A DNA stretch of 21,427 nt, taken from positions 1 to 21,427 of the forward strand of contig JAEXLY010000243.1 of the NCBI GenBank assembly GCA_023444765.1, read 5' to 3'. This document shows, piece after piece, positions 16,413 through 21,427 of the stretch. Under the pieces are notes generated by a model. It had not been told where the DNA came from. It searched no databases and was given only the letters and a program-made list of their open reading frames with translations. The position numbers and the translations under genes are program-made. This DNA comes from Pseudomonadota bacterium (GTDB lineage Bacteria > Pseudomonadota > Gammaproteobacteria > Xanthomonadales > Xanthomonadaceae). Positions within the stretch are counted from its first letter, which is position 1; every line of letters starts with the position of its first letter.

Positions 16413-16862
16413 CTGCTCCGATCCGAGGGGCCCCGGCGGGTGGATGGCGCAGTACATCGCACTGTGCACGAGAGAAGCCGGCGCGCCAGGCAGCCGAGCG
16501 CGCGCATCGCGCACGGACAGACGCTGCGCCATCGTCCCTGGGGACCGTACCCGTTCAGCCTGCAGCTCGGCGATCCGTCCACGCTGGCCGAACGCACCGC
16601 GATCGCGGTGGTGGCCGACCTGCGCCGAGACGCGCACGCCGGTGCCGCATTCCCGGGCCGTCAGGAAGGACCTTCTCCCGTTGCGTCCCGTTTCCGGCGC
16701 GCGCGCCGCCCCACGTAGCCGCAAACCTTCCACCCGCGCGTCCGTTCCGCTGCACCGAACGCCTGGCGGGGCGGCATCGCGCCGGCAGACGGGAAATGCG
16801 CCGGCCTGGCCGGCGCTTTCCCGCGTGAATCGGTCCGCCGCACCGACGGACCCCGCCGCGCC
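16413..16862. other. 450-bp intergenic interval without a recognisable gene
   Basis: Between the terminator at 16381-16412 and the ABC permease stop at 16863. Reading frames are open on both strands, as expected at this GC content, but their translations are Arg/Ala/Pro-rich, lack family motifs and have no convincing ribosome-binding site. The only structure I see is the hairpin at 16791-16822. It could be a decayed gene or hold a small RNA; nothing visible supports either. Confidence 0.6.
16791..16822 (-). terminator. Hairpin after the ABC exporter, probable 3' end
   Basis: GGGAAA-t-GCGCCGGCC-T-GGCCGGCGC-TTTCCC forms a 15-bp stem with one bulged base and a 1-nt gap at the tip. It is 41 nt beyond the permease stop in the direction of transcription. 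There is no T-run on the minus strand, so it may stabilise the 3' end rather than terminate by itself. Confidence 0.5.
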
Positions 16863-18038
16863 TCAGGCCGAGATCGCCAGCTTCTCCTGGTGGTACAGGC
16901 GCGCGGCCAGCAACCACAGCAGCAGCGCCAGGCCGAAGCCCGCGCCGAGGTACACCGCCCATTCCTGCGCCGGGATCGCCTCGCTTCGCACCAGCTTGAG
17001 GATCATCTGGTTCTGCGCCAGGAACGGCACCGCGAACTGCCACAGCTGGTTCTTCACCGGATTGACCATCAGCACGATGGTGGGAATGATCGGCAGGAAC
17101 ATCAGCACGCTCATGTAGCTCTGCGCCTCCTTGACCGACTTCACGCTGGCCGCGATCAGGGTCAGCAGGGTGGTGCCGATCAGCACCATCGGCAGCAGCA
17201 CCAGCAGCAGCTTGGCCATCACCGGCGCGGACACGTCCACCAGCTGCATCGGTCCAGGCGCCAGCTGGAACGAGAACTTCAGCGACAGCACGATCAGCAG
17301 CAGCGACAGCATGCCGAACAGGCAGGCGGCCAGGATCTTGCCGCTCATGATCGCCGCGCGTGCGGCGGGCGTGGCCAGCAGCGGTTCCAGCGACTGTCGT
17401 TCGCGTTCGCCCGCGGTCACGTCGATCACCAGCGCCGCGCCGCCGAGGAAGCTCAGCAGGATCAGCAGGTAGGGCAGGAACGCCAGCAGCATGCCGCGCC
17501 GGGCCTCGGGCGTGGCCACGTCGCGCTGGCCGACCTGCACGGCGAAGCCCGCTTCCGGGCTCACCCCGCGGTTGATCCCGCGCAGTACGCCGACCGTGCG
17601 GCTGTACTCGAGCAGCACGCCGCGCAGCCGGTTGACCGGGATCTGCGAATCCTGGCGCGAGCTGTCGTAGATCAGTTCCACCCGCGCCGGCCGGCTGCCG
17701 CGCCACTGCTCGCCGAACGCCGGGTCGATCCGGAGCACGACGTCGAAGTCCTGGTCGCGCACCGCCTTGTCGGCATCCGCAGGCGCGGCCTGCGCCTCGA
17801 TGTTGCGACCCTTGAGGAAGGCGATGAGGTTGGGCGCGTGCTCGGCGCCGATCACCGGCAGCTCCAGGGTGGACTCGAGCTGGGTGCGCATCTTCTTCTC
17901 GGCCAGCGCGCCCATGCCCAGGATCAGCGCGGGGATCACGATCGGACCCATGAACAGGCCCAGCGCCATGGTCTTGCGGTCGCGGAACAGGTCCAGCAGT
18001 TCCTTCCTCGCGACGGTCCAGATGGCACGAATGCTCAT
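16863..18038 (-). CDS. ABC-2 type transporter permease (NatB-like)
   Basis: A 391-residue inner-membrane permease of the ABC-2 export type. One membrane segment near the N-terminus (about 24-44) is followed by a large extracytoplasmic domain (about 45-180). A C-terminal set of five or so membrane segments starts around FLPYLLILLSFLGGAALVID, followed by the characteristic cytoplasmic TAGERERQSLEPLLATP loop. This layout matches NatB of the NatAB sodium-export family, though the substrate cannot be read from sequence. AAGGAG lies about 6 nt before the ATG, and the start overlaps the stop of the ATPase gene in ATGA, so the two are translationally coupled. Confidence 0.9.
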   Translation of the reverse strand: MSIRAIWTVARKELLDLFRDRKTMALGLFMGPIVIPALILGMGALAEKKMRTQLESTLELPVIGAEHAPNLIAFLKGRNIEAQAAPADADKAVRDQDFDVVLRIDPAFGEQWRGSRPARVELIYDSSRQDSQIPVNRLRGVLLEYSRTVGVLRGINRGVSPEAGFAVQVGQRDVATPEARRGMLLAFLPYLLILLSFLGGAALVIDVTAGERERQSLEPLLATPAARAAIMSGKILAACLFGMLSLLLIVLSLKFSFQLAPGPMQLVDVSAPVMAKLLLVLLPMVLIGTTLLTLIAASVKSVKEAQSYMSVLMFLPIIPTIVLMVNPVKNQLWQFAVPFLAQNQMILKLVRSEAIPAQEWAVYLGAGFGLALLLWLLAARLYHQEKLAISA

Positions 18039-18778
18039 GCGGCTTCTCCTTCAAGGCCGGCCAGCCGCACGAAGACGTCCTCCAGGTCGGGCAGCCCGGT
18101 CTGCTGGCGCAGCTCCTCCGGCGAACCGATTGCCCGCACCTCGCCATGCGCGATCACCACGATGCGATCGCACAGCGCGGCGACCTCCTGCATGATGTGG
18201 CTGGAGAAGATCACGCAGCGGCCCTCGTCGCGCAGCCCGCGCAGGAAGGTGCGCAGGCCGCGCGTGGTCATCACGTCCAGGCCGTTGGTGGGCTCGTCCA
18301 GGATCACGTTGCGCGGGTCGTGGACCAGTGCCCGCGCGATCGCGGTCTTGGTGCGCTGGCCCTGGCTGAACCCTTCCGTGCGGCGGTCGAGCACGTCCTC
18401 CATCACCAGCGTCCTGGCCATCGCTTCGGTCCGCGTACGGATCGTCGCATCGTCCAGACCATGCAGGCGGCCGAAGTAGGCGATGTTCTCGCGTGCGGTG
18501 AGGCGCTTGTAGATGCCGCGCGCGTCGGGCAGCACGCCCAAGCGACGCCGCACCGCGGTCGGATCCACGGCCACGTCGATGCCGTCGACCTCGATGCGGC
18601 CCTGGTCGGGCCTCATCAGGGTGTAGAGCATGCGCAGCGTGGTGGTCTTGCCGGCGCCGTTTGGCCCGAGCAGGCCGGTGATCTGGCCGTCGTGCGCCTC
18701 GAAGCCGACGCCCTTCACCGCGTGGACGGTGCCGGTCTTGCTCTTGAATGATTTGTGCAGGTTGTCGATGCGGATCAT
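18035..18778 (-). CDS. ABC transporter ATP-binding protein (NatA-like)
   Basis: A 247-residue ATPase subunit that powers the permease encoded after it. Walker A is GPNGAGKT (38-45), the signature is FSQGQ (137-141), Walker B is VILDEP (158-163) and the switch histidine is H194 in SSHIMQEV. LGVLPDARGIYKRLTARENI (80-99) lacks a clear Q-loop glutamine, which I recall as a feature of this NatA-like group. GGAA lies about 7 nt before the ATG. The upstream leader contains short TGATTSG repeats (18791-18819). Confidence 0.93.
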   Translation of the reverse strand: MIRIDNLHKSFKSKTGTVHAVKGVGFEAHDGQITGLLGPNGAGKTTTLRMLYTLMRPDQGRIEVDGIDVAVDPTAVRRRLGVLPDARGIYKRLTARENIAYFGRLHGLDDATIRTRTEAMARTLVMEDVLDRRTEGFSQGQRTKTAIARALVHDPRNVILDEPTNGLDVMTTRGLRTFLRGLRDEGRCVIFSSHIMQEVAALCDRIVVIAHGEVRAIGSPEELRQQTGLPDLEDVFVRLAGLEGEAA

Positions 18779-18790
18779 GGAAGGGTTCCG

Positions 18791-18819
18791 TGATTCGTGG
18801 ATTGGTGATTGGTGATTCG
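18791..18819. repeat. Short tandem heptamer repeats upstream of natA-like gene
   Basis: Four degenerate units on the plus strand: TGATTCG, TGGATTGG, TGATTGG and TGATTCG. Similar heptamer tracts are scattered between genes in xanthomonad genomes. This one is AT-richer than its surroundings and lies 13 nt from the ATPase start codon, so copy-number changes could affect its expression. Confidence 0.6.
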
Positions 18820-18836
18820 AAACAGCGGATCCGGAC

Positions 18837-18855
18837 GGCTGGCCTGGTGCCAGCC
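18837..18855. other. Hairpin after the hydrolase gene
   Basis: GGCTGGC-CTGGT-GCCAGCC is a 7-bp stem with a 5-nt loop, 28 nt beyond the hydrolase stop in the transcribed direction. There is no T-run, so it is a possible weak terminator between the two minus-strand operons. Confidence 0.35.
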
Positions 18856-18883
18856 ATGGGTCACGGACGACGAACCACCGCCC

Positions 18884-20398
18884 TTACGGTTCCCAGCCGT
18901 AGTTGCCGGCGAACGGCGGTTGCGCGCTCAGACGCTCCAGGCAGCTGGCGTCCAGCGCGGACGCATCCGCGGCTTCGATGAACTGCGCGAAGAGCTTGGG
19001 CATGCAGCCGGTTCCGAGCACGTTGTGGCCCTGCCCGGGCAATACCAGGTGGCGGGCGTTGGGCAGGCCCTGCACGACCTCGTCCCCGTAGCGCGACGGG
19101 GTGACCGGGTCGTACTCGCCGCTGAGCGCCAGCACCGGGACCTCGCCCGACAGCGGCGCACGGAAGTGCTCCCCACGCGTGCCCTTGGGCCAGACCTCGC
19201 ACTGCGCGCGCAGCGTGTCGACCAGCACCGGACCCAGCACCGTGCCGTCATCGACCGCACTGTCGCCGAACTCCGGGGCGTCCTCGCTGCAGCTCACCGA
19301 CAGGCCCATGCCCATCGCCATGGCGTCGCCCATCTGCGCGCTCAGCATGCGCGATTGCGCCAGCAGACTCTCGTAGCGCTGCTCCGAAGCTTCGTGCAGC
19401 ACCAGCGGCAACGTCGCCGCCATCGACGGCTGGTAGGCGTACATCCGCAGCAGGATGGCCAGATGCATGTAGCGCGGAACCTCCTCGCGCCACTCGCCCG
19501 AGACCGGATCGCGGTAGCGCACCGGCGCGATGCCGCCCGCCTGCAGGCGCTCGCGCACCAGGGTCAGCTGCCGGCGCGGGTCGCCGAGGTTGGTCAGGCA
19601 GGCCTGGTCGGCACGGCAGCGCTGGAACTGCGCATCCAGTGCGTCCTCCAGGTTGCGTGCGTGGTCCAGGCCCAGCACCAGTGAGTTGGGCACCACCGAG
19701 TCGAGTACCAGTGCACGCGTGTGCTGCGGGTACGTCGCGGCGTACTGCTGCGCCACGCGCGTGCCGTAAGACACACCCACCAGATTGACGCGATCCACGC
19801 CGAGCGCGGTCCGCACGAGATCCAGGTCGCGCACGTGGTCGCCGGTGGTGTAGTAGCGCAGGTCGCTGGTCTGCTGCAGCGTGTCGCGGCAGGCCTCGGT
19901 CATCCGCACCACCGCCTCGATGCTGTCGTTCTCGGGGTTGGCGATGACGTCCTCGTCGCTGAAGTCCGGGCAGTGCAGCGGGTTGGAACCGCCAGTGCCC
20001 CGCGCGTCCACCAGCACCACGTGGCGGTTGCGGCGCGCATCTGCGAAGGCGTCGGCGACCATCGGATAGCTTTCCAGCGCGGACTGGCCCGGGCCGCCGG
20101 CGATCATGAAGACCGGGTCCACCTCGGCCATGCCCTTGGCCGGCACCAGCGCGATCGCCAGCGCGATCCTGCGCCCCTCAGGAGCGGCGTGGTTCTCGGG
20201 CACCTCGAGCGTGCCGCACTGGGCCTCGACCGCGTTGCCGCCGGGCGCCGGCAGCGAGCAGGGCTCGAAGGCGAGCTCGCCATAGTGCAGCCGGCCCTGC
20301 GCGTCCGCGTGCGGACCGGACTGGCGACCGGCACCGCCATCGCAGCCTGCCAGCATCGTGCCGGCGAGAAGGGGAACGAGGTACAGCAAGCGCTTCAT
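18884..20398 (-). CDS. Alpha/beta-hydrolase lipoprotein, S33/TAP-like peptidase family
   Basis: A 504-residue exported hydrolase resembling tripeptidyl/prolyl aminopeptidases of family S33. A lipoprotein signal ends at C19 (LAGC). The fold markers are an oxyanion-type AGGPGQS (100-106), VVLVDARGTGGSNPL, the nucleophile elbow GVSYG with S210, D430 in SGEYDPVTP and H458 in PGQGHNVLG, so the catalytic triad looks complete. Several cysteines (47, 61, 143, 170, 261, 267, 370, 400, 465, 486) may form disulfides in the periplasm. Its ATG overlaps the stop of the XRE gene in ATGA, so translation is coupled to the regulator. The natural substrate is unknown. Confidence 0.92.
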   Translation of the reverse strand: MKRLLYLVPLLAGTMLAGCDGGAGRQSGPHADAQGRLHYGELAFEPCSLPAPGGNAVEAQCGTLEVPENHAAPEGRRIALAIALVPAKGMAEVDPVFMIAGGPGQSALESYPMVADAFADARRNRHVVLVDARGTGGSNPLHCPDFSDEDVIANPENDSIEAVVRMTEACRDTLQQTSDLRYYTTGDHVRDLDLVRTALGVDRVNLVGVSYGTRVAQQYAATYPQHTRALVLDSVVPNSLVLGLDHARNLEDALDAQFQRCRADQACLTNLGDPRRQLTLVRERLQAGGIAPVRYRDPVSGEWREEVPRYMHLAILLRMYAYQPSMAATLPLVLHEASEQRYESLLAQSRMLSAQMGDAMAMGMGLSVSCSEDAPEFGDSAVDDGTVLGPVLVDTLRAQCEVWPKGTRGEHFRAPLSGEVPVLALSGEYDPVTPSRYGDEVVQGLPNARHLVLPGQGHNVLGTGCMPKLFAQFIEAADASALDASCLERLSAQPPFAGNYGWEP

Positions 20399-20595
20399 GC
20401 GGGAGTCTCCGGGAAGAAGATCGATTCAATGGTGGTGTCGAAGACCGCGGCGATCCGGAACGCCAGCGGCAGGCTCGGGTCGTACTTGCCGGTCTCGATG
20501 GCGTTGACCGTCTGCCTTGAGACCTCCAGACGCTCGCCGAGCTGGGCTTGTGACCAGCCGCGGGCCTCGCGCAACTCGCGCATGCGGCTCTTCAT
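20395..20595 (-). CDS. Small XRE-family transcriptional regulator
   Basis: A 66-residue DNA-binding protein that is essentially one Cro/CI helix-turn-helix: MRELREARGWSQAQLGERLE followed by VSRQTVNAIETGKYDPS. The C-terminal IESIFFPE ending is typical of the short stand-alone XRE group that pairs with membrane proteins. It starts 10 nt after the membrane-protein stop and overlaps the hydrolase gene by 4 nt. The two palindromes at 21237-21298 in the operon promoter are its most likely binding sites, which would make it autoregulatory; that link is inference. Confidence 0.93.
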   Translation of the reverse strand: MKSRMRELREARGWSQAQLGERLEVSRQTVNAIETGKYDPSLPLAFRIAAVFDTTIESIFFPETPA

Positions 20596-20605
20596 CGCGC
20601 GCCCA

Positions 20606-21178
20606 TCAACGGTAGCGCCGCGCCACGAAGGCCTTGGCGATGCCGTACACGCTGCACACCAGCGGGAACACCCAGATCATCGCGGCGTCGCCGGGCACGT
20701 GGATCACGCGTGCCGACTGCAGCAGCCCGCCGGTCATGTACAGCATCGAGACCAGGATCGTGGCGACGCCGACGGATTCGAGCTCGATGCGTTGCTGCAT
20801 CTCGTCCAGGTCGCGCATGTAGCCGACCATCGCGCGCACTGCGAACCCGATCGGCACGACCGGCGCGAGTGCGGTCACGGCGCGCAACGCCGGGATGTCG
20901 ATGCGCTTGAGCAGCCAGATCGAAGCCGCCAGCACGAGTACGTAGCACCCCATCGACGCCATCAGGCCCCGTTGGTAGCGTCGGGTGAGTTCGGCCGGCG
21001 CGGCATCGCAGTCGCCGCCGCGATGCGCGACCGCCATCGCGCCCAGCAGCAGCGCGCCGATCAGCAGGATGATGCGCAGGTCGCGGGAGGGGTCGGGGAC
21101 CAGCAGCGGCAGTGCCAGGGCAGCGACGGCCAGGGCGGCGGCGGTCGCACCCAGCAGCGGGGTGGCGGTCAGGCGCAT
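20606..21178 (-). CDS. Multi-pass inner-membrane protein, function unknown
   Basis: A 190-residue protein from the ATG at 21178 (MRLTATPLLG) with about six membrane segments: ALAVAALALPLLV, IILLIGALLLGAMAV, GCYVLVLAASIWLL, AVTALAPVVPIGFAV, VGVATILVSMLYMTGGLL and IWVFPLVCSVYGIAKAFVAR. A charged helix (YMRDLDEMQQRIELE) lies between segments 4 and 5. The frame stays open upstream past the promoter and out of the window, but the operator/promoter at 21237-21298 argues for the internal ATG. No Shine-Dalgarno precedes that ATG; the overlapping leader ORF at 21169-21219 may supply ribosomes. I do not recognise the family beyond its pairing with a short XRE regulator. Confidence 0.75.
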   Translation of the reverse strand: MRLTATPLLGATAAALAVAALALPLLVPDPSRDLRIILLIGALLLGAMAVAHRGGDCDAAPAELTRRYQRGLMASMGCYVLVLAASIWLLKRIDIPALRAVTALAPVVPIGFAVRAMVGYMRDLDEMQQRIELESVGVATILVSMLYMTGGLLQSARVIHVPGDAAMIWVFPLVCSVYGIAKAFVARRYR

Positions 21179-21219
21179 GGCGTGCCGCGGGGGCCGGGAC
21201 GGGGCGGACTGTGGGGCAT
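21169..21219 (-). CDS. Possible 16-residue leader peptide coupled to the membrane protein
   Basis: ATG at 21219 with GGAG 7 nt upstream opens a 16-codon frame, MPHSPPRPGPRGTPCA, whose TGA (21169-21171) falls 10 nt into the membrane-protein gene in a different frame. The good Shine-Dalgarno here and its absence before the ATG at 21178 suggest translational coupling. Five of the 16 residues are proline. It may be chance; there is no homology argument. Confidence 0.35.
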   Translation of the reverse strand: MPHSPPRPGPRGTPCA

Positions 21220-21236
21220 CGGGGTGCTCCGTAGTG

Positions 21237-21256
21237 GTGTCAAGGGTGCTTGACAC
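21237..21256. promoter_or_regulatory. Palindromic operator 1 (start-site proximal)
   Basis: GTGTCAAG-GGTG-CTTGACAC is a perfect 8-bp inverted repeat. It covers the predicted transcription start of the minus-strand operon. It shares TGTCAAG-N4-CTTGACA with operator 2, and the centres are 43 bp apart, about four helical turns. Confidence 0.8.
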
Positions 21257-21257
21257 A

Positions 21258-21286
21258 AGAATGGCGCGCCCGGGGCGCAGTGTCAA
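21258..21286 (-). promoter_or_regulatory. Predicted promoter of the membrane protein-XRE-hydrolase operon
   Basis: On the minus strand a perfect -35 TTGACA (21281-21286, inside operator 2) is followed after 17 nt by CATTCT (21258-21263), a weak -10. Transcription would start near 21251, inside operator 1. A repressor bound at both palindromes would cover the -35 and the start site together. Confidence 0.55.
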
Positions 21287-21298
21287 GCGAGCTTGACA
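21281..21298. promoter_or_regulatory. Palindromic operator 2 (overlaps the -35)
   Basis: TGTCAAGC-GA-GCTTGACA is a perfect 8-bp inverted repeat with a 2-nt centre. It has the same 7-nt arms and 18-bp core length as operator 1 and includes the -35 hexamer. The likely ligand is the XRE protein encoded in the operon. Confidence 0.8.
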
Positions 21299-21427
21299 GG
21301 CCGGCCCGTCCAGCCCGGCGGCCGCCCGACAGGCCTCGCGCTCCTGGACCAGCGCCGATGCCGGGCGGATGCCGGCGAGCGTGTCCGGTTGCAGCGCCTG
21401 GGCGCGCGGCCCGGCCGCGCTCCGCTC
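21299..21427. other. Window edge, unassigned
   Basis: Upstream of the operator region. The minus-strand frame of the membrane protein is open throughout with coding-like third-position G+C (QALQPDTLAGIRPASALVQE), but frames on the plus strand are open too. It could be the tail of a neighbouring gene. No start, stop or motif decides it. Confidence 0.4.

Noticed and set aside
20017..20024. CCACGTGG core within the hydrolase gene as a parS
   Set aside because: The outer bases do not fit parS; explained by the codons of VVLVDARG.
21179..21286. Start of the membrane protein at the upstream TTG
   Set aside because: It would put the start codon inside operator 2 and upstream of the predicted transcription start; the ATG at 21178 fits better.

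Overview
This window is a GC-rich (roughly two-thirds G+C by eye) stretch of a gammaproteobacterial chromosome around its replication origin. The gene order exbB-tonB-TPR-M48 peptidase-gyrB-recF-dnaN-dnaA | rpmH-rnpA-yidC-mnmE, the DnaA N-terminus (MDAWPRCLERLEAE...) and the tonB/exbB genes beside gyrB point to the Xanthomonadaceae/Lysobacteraceae (Xanthomonas, Lysobacter, Luteimonas and relatives). I cannot fix the genus from sequence alone.

Layout. (1) 1-3472, minus strand: the energy-transduction genes exbB (cut by the window edge) and tonB, then a secreted TPR protein and an M48-family lipoprotein peptidase. (2) 3630-8517, minus strand: gyrB, recF and dnaN. Three ParB-binding parS sites lie in or just beside recF. 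(3) 8518-9841: a 1.3-kb gene-free dnaN-dnaA interval that I take to be oriC. It has a less GC-rich flank next to dnaN, a cluster of DnaA boxes at 8648-8737, and a decaying ~70-bp tandem repeat derived from the 3' end of dnaA. (4) 9842-11185: dnaA on the minus strand. (5) 11331-15128, plus strand: a clear promoter, then rpmH, rnpA, yidC, a terminator and mnmE. (6) 15190-16412: a TonB-domain lipoprotein with its own upstream signals (a CRP/Clp-like site and a -35 box) and a strong terminator. (7) 16863-18778, minus strand: a NatA/NatB-type ABC exporter. (8) 18884-21298, minus strand: a small self-contained operon of membrane protein, XRE-type regulator and S33-type hydrolase lipoprotein. Its promoter carries two near-identical palindromic operators.

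How it fits together. The middle of the window is the replication and segregation control centre: DnaA with its boxes, the sliding clamp, RecF, gyrase B and the ParB-loading sites. Next to it is the classic ribosome/membrane-insertion/tRNA-modification cluster. Two TonB-type proteins lie on either side: a canonical TonB with ExbB, and a lipoprotein version with a coiled-coil linker. I see no tRNA, rRNA, insertion sequence, prophage or CRISPR. The signals I would follow first are the dnaA-tail repeat array in the origin region, the two parS sites written into recF as the same hexapeptide FHVEHG, and the twin-operator XRE operon.
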